A stretch of 64,000 bases of DNA from Dryomyza anilis (taxonomy: Eukaryota; Arthropoda; Insecta; Diptera; Dryomyzidae), in NCBI GenBank assembly GCA_951804985.1, contig OX638131.1, positions 40,304,044 through 40,368,043 of the forward strand, given 5' to 3'. The first letter of the stretch is position 1; each line of letters opens with the position of its first letter. The notes under the pieces are model-generated. The model saw only the letters and a program-made list of their open reading frames with translations. It ran no database searches and was not told the origin of the DNA. A program made the translations under genes and the position numbers. This document shows positions 1 through 12,424 of the stretch, in pieces.

Positions 1-229
1 TGTTTATGCCAAACATATTACAACTTCAGGAGTCAAAATATTATTAAATATATAAAAGTCAACTGTCAAAATAATGTCCAACTTTTCAAAAAGATTGTTT
101 TAATCAAAAAATAATGTCTGAAATCATAATATTACAATTATAATAAGATATGTTTGTGACAAAAGACAATTATATGCACACAATTGTGTTAATGATCAGA
201 TATAAAGAAACCAATAGACGCATTATTAT

Positions 230-930
230 ATTTTTGAGTGTTTTATGAGCCATCAGAAAAACACTCATAAAAGTATCTCATTTAAAACTGTTTTCGGAGC
301 TCTCAAAATTATTACTCATAAAAGATTCATGTTTAGGAGTTATTTAAGATCACTCATATATTAGACCCCTAAAAGCATTAAATATTGAATTGTTGAGCGC
401 TCAGAAAAAAGACTCATAAAAGTTCTATATATTTTAGAATGTTTTAGGAACGCTTTAAAATTTAACTCACAAAAGAGTCTTATTTATGAGCGCTTTAGGA
501 GCCCCCTCAACATTTTGCATCAATTAACTTGCAATGGATGCATTTTCTCACGGATGTCTGGACTAAGAAACCAATAAACATGTACTATGTTGAATTCATT
601 ATTTCTGAATAGGGCAAAGCTCCAAAAATTAAGTAATTGTGGTGTCTAGAAATTCTCAAAAATGTGTATGTTTTAAGAATATTTAAAATTATAAAAATAC
701 GTGGATTTTCGAGCTTTTAAAAGCGTGTCCTGCCCAAGTTTCTGCAGCCTTTTGGGGCTCTTTTTATTACTCATATATGACTATTATAGGGGTTTATAAA
801 TGTTTAATAAGTATGCGTGTTTTTAGGTTCATAAAAAGGGGGACTCTACCCAGGGGTCGGAAGCCTTTTTGGGCTCTCTTAAGTGCTCTTATATGAGGGT
901 AACACTCATAAATATGACACATTTAGGTGT
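230..930. repeat. Degenerate ACTCATAAAAG repeat region
   Basis: ACTCATAAAAG recurs at 263, 313 and 411 with variants; AGCCTTTTGGGGCTCTTTTT (747) and AGCCTTTTTGGGCTCTCTTA (861) form a direct repeat. GAGCGCT words occur at 394 and 488. Probably an old palindromic element. Positions 1-229 show nothing I recognise. Confidence 0.45.
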
Positions 931-2155
931 CTTAAAAGACTAAAAATGTTTGCCGAGAGAAATTATTTGTTACCTTATATATATTTTTATTTTTTTGACA
1001 TAATTGGTTCAAACATGTTACACGAGTACAACAATTATAAAAATATAGCTCTCTTTAACATATTCAATTTATTATCTGTCTACCAACTCAAAAATTGGAA
1101 GTAACTTGAACTGACCACGATTATATTTACTATTATCAAATTTATATTTCAATTATTAAAGTGTCTACTTTTTGTTTGTTCATTGCACTGTGCTCACCCA
1201 TTTTACCACTAGAAATGAAAATTACATAGTCTTATGGATTTATGGATTCTAAGGACAATGGTGTTTTCAGTTTTTTCCCTACGCGTCCAGTTTCAAGGAT
1301 ATTCGAGAAAAACGAAAAACCACGTTTTTCAAGATTCTATTGGTTGGTAAGTGTTGATTATAATGTCAAATTTATTTTTATTTTATTGCAGTTACATGCA
1401 TAACTGAACACAAATTATGTGTACATTTCAATTTTCAAAAAGCATTTAACTGGTCCTGAGATGTGAAGCGAAAAGGACTAATTTTTGTGCTAAAAAAAAG
1501 GCCCATTTTTGATAATTTTTTTCTCAATTCCCAAGAGTGCACCATTCTTGGTTTTTAGTTTATAAAACAGAAATAGAATAGAAAATCTCAACAATTTCAA
1601 TTCTGTTTTATTCAAAAAATCGTAAACGTCAAAATTGGGCATACGAATTAGAAAATGTGAAAGTTTTAAAAAATTAAATTTAAAATTATTCAGCATAATA
1701 AATCAGTAGAAATATTATTAACTCGTATTTTGTTTACTTTTTTACAACATTATTGTGTAAGTGAGATAGTTGGGGCAAATTTATCGATTCATTGGACCTC
1801 TTAATACCAGATATAGGTTTCAATATATGTAAAGTATTATTATGTATCAGAAAAATGCGAATAGCAAATGTTTTCATTAAATTACTCAATTTCATTGCTG
1901 GACTGATTAATGTATGCAATTAATATCGGTTGCTATATTTACGTCAATTATTTTTCGGTGTGACTTAATTAAAAAAATAACACGAAAAGTTACAGTTAAA
2001 TGGAAAATTTGTCATGGCAAACCAGCTCTAAAAAAAACGTTCCTAAAGTCCTTGAACTGCAATTGGGAAGCAGTAGTGACAATAAATGTTTGCGTTGAAC
2101 ATGTAACCCACAATTTTACTACAACACCGGTTGACCGCGCAATATCGGCGCGATA
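931..2155. other. AT-rich sequence without recognised content
   Basis: I see no gene, repeat copy or hairpin of note. Small ORFs are of random type. Confidence 0.5.
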
Positions 2156-2159
2156 ACCT

Positions 2160-2625
2160 TCAGACGAAACAGCGGTGACAAATATTCAATGTCACCAACT
2201 AAAATCTCTGCGATGCGATGCGACGCAATGCGATGCTACAACAAAAATACTACAATAAAAGCAGCGGCGGCAGCAGCAACAACAGCAGCGTTTGTTTATG
2301 TCAACCAAGAATTGCTACAAAATTGGTTGAGAGCCTGACAAAACGGCCAAGGTCAATGTGTACACACCACAGAGTGCGTTTCGGTGTGTAGAGTAAATTC
2401 AAGGATGCACGCAATGCAAGGACATTCTGAGGGCGAGGACTCCCAATGGGATGTGGATGTTTTGGTGACGATTGTTGTGGAAGGTGACAATTGCTGGCAC
2501 ATGACCTTGTGCCAGCAAGACTGTCGCAGATGATGGATGGATGGATGACATTGAAGTTGGTTGACATTGAAGTGTGGTGGTAAAGTGGTTGCCATGTCTA
2601 AAGGGGCACTTTAATTCATATCTAA
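2160..2625. other. Moderate-GC island with GCGAT and CAG repeats
   Basis: A short CGATG/GCGAT run (2210-2245) and CAGCAACAACAGCAGCG (2272-2289). The rest is unique, higher GC than its surroundings and unlike the repeats. It could be a regulatory element. 2630-2870 holds nothing recognised. Confidence 0.4.
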
Positions 2626-2871
2626 ATTGTTTGGTATGTTTTGTGATGTTCGGAACGAAAAACTACATAATAGAGAGATTCACAGAATTGCGTTAGTAAA
2701 ACGTCACAATCAAGACAGACCAACTATGGAGGAAATTATTTTTAAACTAACCTAACTATCAGATTCATAATATTGATGAAATATTTTAATTGTTTTTTGA
2801 ATTATATATTCATATTTATGACAAAATTTACATTTCTTTGATTTAATCAAGAATTTAAATCGAATTGAGTA

Positions 2872-3620
2872 ACCCTAGAAGAAATTTACCCTATTACGGT
2901 AGAAACGATCATGGCCAGATCGTGTTCGTCATGTAACTGTTTCGTTTATTATAAGAAAAACTACAATGTCCACTTCCCTAACAATTCTCTATCATGATCC
3001 TCTTTAAATTTCTACTAAATAATGATTTCCATAACGGAAATATTGATTAAATTAAGAATTAAAACTGTATCAAGTACCTAGTAGAAATTTAACCTATTAT
3101 GGTAATCATGACCAAGACCAGATCATGTTTGTACTGTAAATGGTTGGGTTATGATAAGGAAGAGTTAAATAATAGTAATATAGTCGAGATAGAGAACTGA
3201 TCCTCTATCATTGATTAATCCTAGTAGAGATTTATGCTATTGATTAACCCTAGTAGAGATTTATGCTATTAGGGTAGAAATGATAATGGCCAGATCATGT
3301 TTGTCATGTAATTGTTCCGTTTATTACAAGAAAAAGTTCAAAGTCCACTTCCCTATCAATTCTCTATCATGATCCTCTTTCAATTTCTACTAGCGAAAGA
3401 TTTCGAAATATCGATTAAATTAAGAATTGAAACTGTATCAACTGTATCCTAGTTGACATTTAACCTATTATGGTAGTCATGACCAAGTCCAGATCATGTT
3501 TGTACTGTAAATGGTTGGGTTATGATAAGGAAGTGTTAAATAATAGTAATATGGTCGTGATAGAGAACTGATCCTCTATCGTGACCCCATTACAATTTCA
3601 ACTAGATGAAGGTTTCGATT
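2872..3620. repeat. Tandemly duplicated block of CCCTAG-family short MITEs
   Basis: Two ~375-bp units begin AACCCTAG at 2871 and 3246. Each holds two MITE-like halves: TCATGGCCAGATCATG-type sequence, then CCTAGTAGAAATTTAACC with GGTTGGGTTATGATAAGG and AGAGAACTGATCCTCTATC. A 31-bp repeat (ATTAATCCTAGTAGAGATTT) is itself doubled at 3213-3272. Confidence 0.7.
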
Positions 3621-3948
3621 AATCCGTAAGTGAAATTTCGATTTCGGTTTTCTTCCACTTTTACTTTTTGGGTCTTAGTTTAAACAAAGAAATGATTTTG
3701 GTGTACCGGTTCCAAGTTACGGTTTGATTTTAGCTTTAGTAATAGATTACTTTGTGGTCTACATTTTAATAATTTTAGAAGATAAATAAATTATAAATCA
3801 AACACCTTTAATTTGATTAAGAATTTTTATAACACTTCATAATCCAAACTGGTTGCAAAACAAAATTTTTGGCAGGCTCAAGAAAGGTTTATAAACCAAA
3901 ATTATGCCGAGAATCTATTCTTAAAATGCTACAAAATACGCTGCCCAA

Positions 3949-4175
3949 AATTTTCCAATTCTAGCTAAATTTTAGAAATTTTGTCATGGGGTATATCGGT
4001 TTTAGATAGTGGTTTATTTCTATTTTTGGAATTAATTAATAGGTTTTTTAGTTCAGGTTACAACAATAAAACTATTTTAAACCAAATTTTCCAATTCTAG
4101 CAAAATTCCAGAAATTTTGTCATGGGGTATATCGTTTTTAGACAGCGGTTTATTTCTATTTTTAGAATAACATTA
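3949..4175. repeat. 136-bp tandem pair
   Basis: TTTTCCAATTCTAGC, TTTTGTCATGGGGTATATCG and GGTTTATTTCTATTTTT occur at 3951 and 4087, 136 bp apart. Otherwise 3625-4265 is AT-rich and unassigned. Confidence 0.8.
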
Positions 4176-4279
4176 ATGTGGTTTTGGGTACAGATTTCAA
4201 AATTCAGAAAACTATTTCAAACCAGTATAGGTATCAGAATTTAATAAACATCTATGCTTGCACTATTTCTCTCTGAGTA

Positions 4280-5110
4280 ATTATTTGAACATGGGGTTAT
4301 GTCGTGCATCTGTCCGTCCTACCGTGCGTCAGCCGTCTATTGGTTCTACTCATTAGTGGGCACAAAACAGACAAATTAACAAATTAACCCGTTCGCGTAA
4401 CTCGCGAGAACGAACAAAGAGAAGAAAAAACAGAGTAAATAATAAAAGATCGTAGAAATTTGTGTTGGTCGGTGGTTTATGGTTTATTTACACGCTGCCA
4501 CTTGGCCGAGGCAATAAAATTAATAGGACTGGTCTAATATATGCGTGCCGACCGATCGACTGACCGTTCGACCGACTGGCCTCCCTACCAATCGATTGAC
4601 GAACTTCGTTCGATTTATACTCTCGGGTAGCAGCCAGCAGTAGTAGCAACGCGCCCGCCGTTTGCCCGTGCACAGCCTAAGCAAATAGAGCGCGATCACC
4701 GATTGTACATCGTGCAACTGCCTGCGATCGTTCGATCCGATCTGCACCGATTGCACCATATACGCAACAGCCGCGGCGTGAGTTTAAGAATTTTTCGATT
4801 TTATGAGTATGCGGATGTATTACGTATCCTGTACGCACAAAACTTCATTAGCTTTGGGCGCTGAGACAGTAGAAGAAGCCTTACCGATCGTTCGATCGAT
4901 CGTCTATTTTCTTTTGCTATTTTTATGATTTTGTTACTTTTGTGTGTTATTCTCTGTTTTCTACTTGTTTTTGTTGTTGCCATTATTATATTTTATTAAT
5001 TTGTATTTGCAGAGGATCAGAGTAATTCAAGAATTTCCCATGTGAGTGCGTGTGTTTCGGTTGCACGTTCATTAAATGCACGTCTCGGGAATCCTTTTGT
5101 ACTGTGTAAA
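4280..5110. other. Moderate-GC unique island
   Basis: Higher GC than its surroundings, with GACCGATCGAC and CGATCGTTCGATCC words and no match to repeats here. It ends in a good splice-acceptor-like run (TTAATTTGTATTTGCAG at 5012) and a donor-like GTGAGT at 5042. A candidate regulatory or exon-bearing stretch. Confidence 0.4.
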
Positions 5111-5303
5111 TATATTAAATAAATAGACAACAAATTTTTTTATTAGCTGCGATTTGTTGCATTGGGGAAGGACATTTAAAATGCAGAGATACAGAGAGAG
5201 AGAGAACGAAAGAGCGATCCTAGTAGAAATTATTTTGAGGTCCTGAATATTGAAATATTTGACTTGGTATAACCTGATCAGGTTCGAGTTTATGTCTTTC
5301 CTG

Positions 5304-5451
5304 GAGCCCTATTCTTGTTTGATGAGAAATATAAAATGAGAATGAAAATGAGATAAAAACTATTTTCATATTCAGTTAATAATATAAAAAATAGTTTTTG
5401 TCTCATTTTCATTCTCATTTTATATATCTCATCAAACCGAAATAGGGCCTC
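5304..5451. mobile_element. Palindromic MITE or hairpin
   Basis: 148 bp; arms of about 63 bp starting GAGCCCTATT and ending AATAGGGCCTC, with ~5 mismatches and a 20-nt loop. Contains TGAGAATGAAAATGAGA and its complement. TG on both sides may be a 2-bp target duplication. Confidence 0.8.
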
Positions 5452-5459
5452 TGATGGGG

Positions 5460-6040
5460 AAAATTTATACTATATATATGTGAAATTAAATTCAAATTTT
5501 AAAAATATAAGTAAGCCTAACAAAAAACTGTAACTTGAAATCAGTACACCGAAACTGTTTCGTTATAAAACGTTTTGTGTTTTGGTTCCAATCCCTAATT
5601 CTGTTCGCGGTATGTGTGAATTATGGTGCTTTATTATCCATTCGGGAAATTATATAAATCGATTCAAGGTCAACCACTGTAATATTACTCTAACCAGTAG
5701 CTTTTATACGACGTTGTCTTAGGAATGGATGAAACAAGACCTCATACAGACCTTTAGACCTATCACTGAACTGTTCTCACTTGGAGAACTTTGAACCGAA
5801 TTCGTTTCTCCAATTGTAGCAGAATTCTCTAAAGTTTTGTATGTGCTGTTAATTCCCCTCCTTTCTGGGACACTTCCGTGATAAAGTTGCCGGTTGATTT
5901 CATATAAAAGTGACAGATTTAGGACCGATTAATACCACTTCCCCGTAGAAATATAAGTTAATTAGATAAAATAAATATAATTATAATTATTACAAACATA
6001 ATAAACATTATAAACACTCTTAAACAACGCACTTAAACCC
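5460..6040. other. Unassigned AT-rich stretch
   Basis: No gene seen. CCCCGTAGAAATATAAG near 5941 and CCCTAGTAGAAATTTAAG near 6038 are probably eroded CCCTAG-family ends. A similar scrap (TCCTAGTAGAAATTAT) lies at 5218. Confidence 0.4.
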
Positions 6041-6044
6041 TAGT

Positions 6045-7065
6045 AGAAATTTAAGATATTTATAAAATAAATATTATTATAATTTTCCTATTTATGAGTT
6101 ATATTGATGAACTATGTATTATAATATAAAATGTTCATGCATAAAAAATTGTAAATAAATATGACTTTATTATGAAAAGGATTTATACATTTTACAAATT
6201 TTATTATTAATCACAACAAGCGAAATTATGAATATTTATTCATAACTTGTGTTTTATATTGCATATTATGAATATTAAATCATAAAATATGTCCCAGAAT
6301 CTATTCCAATTACTCATGACTCATGAATATCTTATACATAAAACATGACTAAACGTCCGCATGAATTTATGCAAATAACACAGCACTACAAAAAAAAAAT
6401 ATATATCCGCGATTTAATTATGATTTTCCAATGGATGTCAAGATTCTAATCACGACCTCATACTCAGTTTTTTCCGATTGCCTCAAGTTTTTGAGTTATA
6501 ACGTTAAACAAATAAATGGCAATAATCGTGTTTTTTCTACATTTTTGGTCTTTAACTGTTTACAGATTTAAATTTTCGATCACATTTCTCTTGTATTCCA
6601 TTGAGAATACTTCAACTAATATTTTGAAATAATTCACCTGAAATTCGGATTGAACTGATCAAAGTTATGACCAGTCAAATGCATAAAATATTAATTCTAA
6701 GGCGTACCTATTATTTATTGCATAACATTTGAAAATTATATAATTCAATAAAAGTATTCTCAAAGAAAAACAAGAGAATTTCCATATATTTGTAATACAT
6801 AATAACTCAAAAACTGGGGGCAATCTGAAAAAACCGAGTATGAGGTCGTGATTAGAATATTAAACTCCATCGGAAAATCATAAAAAGATCGTGCATAAAT
6901 ACAAAGGCCTCAATTTGTTGTCTATTGTAATGGATTTTTACTTTAATCTGATATTATGAATAAAAACCAAAACATTGTGATTACTTAAATTTGGCTGGAT
7001 ATTATGATTCATTTTTGCAAAATTTATGCGTATAATACATGATTTATAAAAACAGTCTACTGTTC
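6045..7065. repeat. ATTATG-rich dispersed repeat, copy 1, with nested inverted repeat
   Basis: Reverse complement of 44995-45480: GCAAAATTTATGCGTATAAT, TTATGAATAAAAACCAAAAC and TCATGACTCATGAATATC are shared. Between 6385 and 6895 an inverted-repeat element interrupts it: arms around TTCCAATGGATGTCAAG and CTCCATCGGAAAATC, with CACGACCTCATACTCAG and its complement. Confidence 0.7.
6381..6895. mobile_element. CAGCACTACAAAAA inverted-repeat element
   Basis: Left end CAGCACTACAAAAAAAAAAT then TCCGCGAT. About 120-bp arms include CACGACCTCATACTCAG and CCGAGTATGAGGTCGTG. The right terminus is eroded (ATAAAAAGATCGTGC). A right-end copy with intact CAGCACAACAAAAACAAA complement sits at 21750-21872. 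The CAG terminus is compatible with hAT, weakly. Confidence 0.55.
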
Positions 7066-7199
7066 TATACAACTGTTGAAAAAGCAGGAGGATTTCTAAA
7101 ACTCATGAGATATATAATTTGGATGTAATGGTAACAAGATATAATGTAAATATATACGATATCTCAAAATCATTCATAATACCGAAAATCCTTAGATAT

Positions 7200-8385
7200 C
7201 GTTCTTTGCAATAGTTTTCACCAGATCCACGAACTCTGTTTGGGAAATTTTTTGAGATCAACTGATGTCCTAGAGCGAACGCTCAGCCATTTGTATCGTG
7301 TAAAGTCAAATCAATTTCCTACGCCTTGACCCCGTGTGATACACGGTTAACTCGCCCATAACTGACGCAAAGCCATACAAAATATCCAATAATTGCTAAT
7401 AATCTGAGCGTACGATCTTGCGCTGCGTTTCTAATTCAACACACACCGATCCTAAAGTCCAACTCGTACGATCAGTACCCATAATGACCATATTTGAGCA
7501 AGTCCAACTACAAGATCGGCAGGCAAACAATGACAACAATGCCATATAATCGACAATCGAAAACTATATGGTCAGCAATCAGTTCCAATCATTTGTCATC
7601 ATTTTCACAGTTTAGGAGACAGCAAAGTCAGTTTTAGTTCGTTCGATCGTTCGTTCAAGCGACGAATCCGGATTGTAATGTTACAGATCGAAGCGTGAAA
7701 AATGGACGTAAACGTCGTCGTTTTTCGCAAAAGTCAAAAATTCCAAAACAGCCGTATTGTTGCTGTGACTGTTGCTGTTGTTGCGAATTCTTTGTAACAC
7801 TGTTCGAGTCTAAAGTGTCCCGATTGTCCTTTGTGTATATAGCATTTCGTTACGCTGACCCAAACTATCGCCGATCGTCGACGAAACGCAAACGTCGCAG
7901 GGTGTGAAAATTGCTTCCAAATAACTGCCAGCTATGCAGCAGTTAGACGACTAATGCACCGTGCTAAAACGCATCTAGTTCCGCTGTTTGGGGTGCCAAA
8001 TGATCGCAAATGATCGCATGCATCAGGCAGGCATCGGTAGGACCTCCGATCGCTTCTAGCATCATTACTAGCCTCACGTTGTCGTTGATCACGTTGACGA
8101 TCTGCGCACATCGTCGATCGTCGATCGTCGAACCGTGCAGTGAGCGCTGAGCTGAATGCTGAGCAGCTCCGCTGATGATGTCCCCGTGAGCGTGTCGATC
8201 TTTTGTAGATTTTTGTGTTATTTTTACTGTCCTTTGTATGATTTCCACGGTTTGTTTTGTTGCGCAGCCAGTAATTGCGCTCGCACTTTTACCTACTTGT
8301 TGTTGGTCAGTTCTTGCATTTCGTGTGTTTTGATTAGACGAATATTTACCTAAATAACTTGTCAATGGTTCGACGAACAGATACA
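7200..8385. other. Moderate-GC unique island
   Basis: Unlike the repeats. Contains TTCGTTCGATCGTTCGTTC (7638), a TCAGTT initiator-like motif at 7629, and GTCGATCGTCGATCGTCG (8111). The 140-aa minus-strand ORF (7964-8386) begins with TTG and has no recognisable domain. Possible promoter or enhancer DNA. Confidence 0.4.
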
Positions 8386-8390
8386 AATGT

Positions 8391-8566
8391 CACAAATGTT
8401 TTCGTACATATTCGGTGACAATTTTTATTTTCGAATACATTTCTTGATTGAAATTGATGGAGAAATAATTTGACTTTGGGAATATATTTGATTCTAAAAC
8501 AAACTTCACAAATGTTCGTAAAACTTCTGTGACAACAGTGATTTTTGAATACATTTCTTGATTGGC
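8391..8566. repeat. 116-bp spaced direct repeat
   Basis: CACAAATGTT...CGTA, then GTGACAA and CGAATACATTTCTTGATTG at 8391-8452, repeated with changes at 8507-8566. Confidence 0.8.
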
Positions 8567-8830
8567 ATGAGACAAAGAATCCTCAGTACAACATTATTCC
8601 AAAAAAAAATATAGGCCACTGCGATCTATATTGGTTAAGTCGACCTTTTGATTTAAATTTAATTATTTCCGATTTTGTATTTTAGGAGTAACGTTACATA
8701 TGGAGCATGCCACGTCAGAATGGCTACCTAGTTTTCAAAATGTCGTGGATTTTGTTCAAACTTTGTGAGTTGCACAAAAAAAAAACAGAGCGGTACGAAA
8801 TCGTACTGTTTGAATGTAGTCCCTATTTTT

Positions 8831-9046
8831 ACACTCCGAAATAAATCCTATTAAAATTGGTCAATAGGACAGTTATTAATTCAATAGTATACAAACAATA
8901 AATATTTTCATACAAACATAAAAACAATTTTATAGTATTTAATAGTATTTTGTAGTATTTAATGGTATTTACCCATTAATGTAATAATTTATACTATAAA
9001 TTAGCAAAACTATTGAGTTTATAGTATTTTTTAATTAATTTTCATT
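8831..9046. mobile_element. Divergent CACCCAG-family MITE
   Basis: CACTCCGAAATAAATCC, then CCTATTAAAATTGGTCAATAG and several TAGTATTTAATGGTATTT motifs, ending near TTTCATTTTCTGG. Length matches the family but it is clearly older. Confidence 0.6.
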
Positions 9047-9289
9047 TTCTGGATAATGTAATAAATATGATACAATTTTTATCATATTAAGCTGAATATT
9101 TAATCAAAACGTTGTCATTTATCGCATCGCATTCATTAAACTTCAGTCATAATTGCATCCAATGTTGAATTCTTTAATAAAATGTATAGAGAAAAACACT
9201 TGTTTCCCCATCGGAATTCAACACAGGAGGCCCTTAATATAAACGGCTGGGTGTTCAAATTCAAATTGAAGGACAAGATTCGATATTTA

Positions 9290-9440
9290 AACATTTATCA
9301 CATTTATATTGAGTTTTTTTCGAAGCAATCTCGAACTTTGATTATATATTTTCCTCGATACCGTTTCGATTTCGAAAAATTTCTCGCACCGAGAAAACTC
9401 CGAACGAACGCATCGATATCTATCTACAATGTAGGTCCAG
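9290..9440. repeat. TCGAT-rich dispersed repeat, copy 1
   Basis: TTTCCTCGATACCGTTTCG, CACCGAGAAAACTCCGA and GCATCGATATCTA resemble 14150-14325 (GTATCGAGAAAATTCCGA, AATCGATATCTACACCC). Not identified further. Confidence 0.4.
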
Positions 9441-9512
9441 TTTGACGCACGATGTCGTTACGAGAATCTCGTAATGATAGCGAAACGAATAACATACTGT
9501 GTAACGTCTGTA

Positions 9513-9971
9513 CCCTAGTGGAAATTTGCCCGATGCGCCATCGGGAAATGATCGGGGTTTCGTCAGGTAATCCCTATTAGATCAAATATGATCATTGCCT
9601 TGTAATGCCCTTATCATGCTCACCATAGCAGGGTTTACATTATCTAAACAGCCAATGGTCCCGATCAAAGCTACATTAGTTGTTCCTCATAAAGAAATTT
9701 TCATCGGGCAATGATCAGGTTTCAGTGAGGTATGATATTTTATTTCATCGGCTATTTGTAGTGCTTTCGTATGCTCATGTTTTAACAAGGCAATGGTCAG
9801 ATAAATAATGATATGGGGAATTACCCGATCAGTACATGATTATTGCCTGAGGTGAGTACATGATCAGGACACTGCGTTACAAGGACATCGTGGGCCTCGT
9901 CATATCCCGATCATCTCAAATAATGACATGATCAGTTCATGAGCATGGCCCTACCAAAATTTCTACTAGGG
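9513..9971. mobile_element. CCCTAG-family long MITE, complete
   Basis: 459 bp, ends CCCTAGTGGAAATTTGCCC and AAATTTCTACTAGGG, TA duplicated at 9511-9512 and 9972-9973. The interior is rich in TGATCAT-like words. By eye it is well over 90% identical to 32656-33112, which indicates recent activity. No ORF of note. Confidence 0.85.
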
Positions 9972-10134
9972 TAGCTTAATTTTGACACATGTTTTATCAA
10001 AATTAAGGCCTGTCGTCAGTATCTAACTTATTTTCTTTGTAAAAATACATTTCGTCTCATATCAAGAAACCGATTCTAGTATAATAAGTGATTATGAACT
10101 GCTCATATTGATCATATAACTGGAGCGATTCTCT

Positions 10135-11021
10135 CCCTAGTAGAATTTTACCCTATTAGGGAAGACATTATCATAGTCACATCATGTTTGTCATGTAACT
10201 TGTTGGGTTATATTAAAGTAAAAATATACACTAAGAAAACAAAGATGTTTAAAAAATGTTTATCATCTTATTAACAAAGTATTAAGATTGACTTTGATAC
10301 AAACATCTTTCAAACATCCAACAAATACGATAGATATTGCTGGAAACCATCTTTCAAATTTACGATTATGTATAACAACCACCAATTAAACATCTTTCAA
10401 ATAGAAAAATAGTAGAGAATTATTTGGAAAAGGTACTTTATTAGAATTCACGGAGTAATTTATATTGAATTGAAATAAAATGAATCAAATGGAGGAACCT
10501 AGTCCGCCCGGCGATGCTGTCATCAAAGTAAACTCTGAAAAGAAATAATTTTCCATCACATGTAAAAATATTCAAGACCATGAAATTTTATTTTAACTTT
10601 TTCGATTATAATGTTATATTTAAGTTGACACTTTTTATACCATTGGATTTACTTAATTGTTGTAGATATATCGAGCGTAAGGAAACAGTACGCCATTTGC
10701 CTTTTTTATAGTAGTCAAATATCAAAATAAGCCAACAGTTTTGCTGCAAATTTCGAAGAACTCAGGATGTTTGCTGTGAGTCTATTGTAAATATCACAAT
10801 TTTTATTAGTCTTATGGCAAATAGTTACAAGACTTTCTGCATATATGTCATATTCAAAAAATACTAAGATTTATGCTGCAAATTTGTTTAATTTTATGGG
10901 ATGTTTAAATATTTGCTAGAAATCATAAATTTAAATTGATATTTGCAGCAAAACTTTCATAGCCATCTTGTTTTCTTAGCGTAATGTTAAATTCCCGATC
11001 ATACAATTTTCCGATAGTAAG
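10135..11021. mobile_element. CCCTAG-family short MITE split by a CTAAGAAAACAA element
   Basis: Left piece 10135-10228 (CCCTAGTAGAATTTTACCC, then CATCATGTTTGTCATGTAAC). Right piece 10982-11021 has TTCCCGATCAT and a decayed terminus. The insert is 10229-10981. Confidence 0.6.
10229..10981. mobile_element. CTAAGAAAACAA-terminated DNA element
   Basis: 753 bp with inverted ends CACTAAGAAAACAAAGATG and CATCTTGTTTTCTTAGCG, TA on both sides. The interior includes TTTGCTGTGAGTCTATTG and GCAAATATTTTGATATTTGA-like AT-rich sequence. No transposase ORF. Confidence 0.7.
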
Positions 11022-11379
11022 TAAAATTTCTTATACACGCTGTAAAAAAAGCTTTTCCCAAACAAAACTTTGCAGGGATTACATATATCTTTGGTGCTTT
11101 ATGCAAAGTATTACACTGCAAAGCATTATTATAATAACAGCCAAACATAATTATGTTTACGATCAAACATATGTAGGTTCAGAATGAATAATTTCAGGCG
11201 TGCTTGAATGTCAAAAACATTTTATTTACATGAACTTTTTAACTATATGAAAAATATTAATGTGTGTTTCACTGATTGTTAAAAGTAGATGGCGTTGTTA
11301 TTTAATTGTGATTTCGTAATTCCAAACATACATATAATCTTTTCTATACGTGTAGGGTTAAAACAATGTAAAAAACAAT

Positions 11380-11425
11380 GATCAGATTCCGATCATGACG
11401 TTAGTATAATTTCTTCTAAGTTAGT
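11380..11425. repeat. CCCTAG-family MITE end fragment
   Basis: ACAATGATCAGATTCCGATC, then ATGACGTTAGTATAATTTC and a decayed TCTAAGTTAG terminus. Confidence 0.5.
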
Positions 11426-11735
11426 CGCTAAAGTTCTCAAATTAATATGCGCTAAGTCTAGATTCGCAAATCAACATCCGCGTAAAAAATATAATAGAAA
11501 TTGTTCTGGGTTCATGAAAGAGTACTGACAATTGAATATTAGGCAGCAAAGCTTAAAGAAGTTCAGGTACTTTTGAGCAAACTCTTTAATGAATATTGCA
11601 AATTACTATCAAATTACTCAGGGAAAATATTGAGAATTAGAATCGACTGACATTGTATATATGTATAAATGAACGCTCTTGGGGACACAATGTCAATGTC
11701 TGAACACCTTTGTCATGTTTCTGGTGATGTCACAA

Positions 11736-11797
11736 GGTAAAAAATAACAATGATCAGTTCCCGATCATGACCTTAGTAAAATTTCATCTAGGGTTAT
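11736..11797. repeat. CCCTAG-family MITE end fragment
   Basis: ACAATGATCAGTTCCCGATC, ATGACCTTAGTAAAATTTC, ending CATCTAGGG. Similar in extent to 11380-11425. Confidence 0.5.
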
Positions 11798-12020
11798 GAT
11801 TTTTAAAGCTATAATTATAATGTTTATGTTATAGTACACTGTTTTTTTGAAATATATGGCAACAAATGTTCTTAGGTCCAGTTTTACAGTGCAAGTTTAA
11901 ACTTAGTTTAAACTATTCCACACTTTTAAAACGTCTATAGTTCATAATCGAATTGACCGAATGTCGTTAAATTTTACAGACAAAAAAACACTTAATAATT
12001 AATAAATTTTACATTTTAAA

Positions 12021-12250
12021 TAGATCACATGGGAAATTTTAAAGTAGGTTTTAGTATGATAGTTAGGATTATCAAAATTATAGTCGGTCTAAGCCGACTA
12101 AAAATACCCTACACATATGTGTATGGTATCGCTAAGGAGGTCATGCTGATCAAGAATATATATACTTTTCCATACCGGAGATGCTTTCTTATGGGTGTTA
12201 CAAACGGCGTACCAAACTGAATATACCCTTTCACTTTTAGTGTAGGGTAT
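12021..12250 (-). mobile_element. Mini-me-like element, internally deleted
   Basis: Starts TAGATCACATGGGAAATTTT, has the hairpin AGTCGGTCTAAGCCGACT, then jumps from ACACATATGTGTA directly to the core (ATCGCTAAGGAGGTCATGC) and AATATATATACTTTTCC, ending CACTTTTAGTGTAGGGTAT. The (GTCY)n tract and the middle ~450 bp are deleted. Confidence 0.8.
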
Positions 12251-12424
12251 AAAAATATGACTGAAAACCTGTATCTTAATGTTTTTGGCATCCCTAAATA
12301 TATAAGAAATATTTAAACCGTTGAGGTATTGAGGTGGTATGTTCAATTTTACAATGTACTGTATTCTTTTATTCAAAGTACAAAAAAAACATGGTAAATT
12401 TAGAGTATTTTCATACAAAAACAA

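Noticed and set aside
230..930. Possible gene from the 73-aa ORF 883-1104
   Set aside because: The ORF starts at TTG and lies partly in degenerate ACTCATAAAAG repeat; no domain.
8172..8178. CTGATGA, possible hammerhead core (also at 26140, 62678 and, on the minus strand, 48788)
   Set aside because: None is followed by a stem II and GAAA, and no stem I pairs across them.
7964..8386. 140-aa minus-strand ORF
   Set aside because: It starts at TTG, which is not a usual start in animals, and shows no domain.
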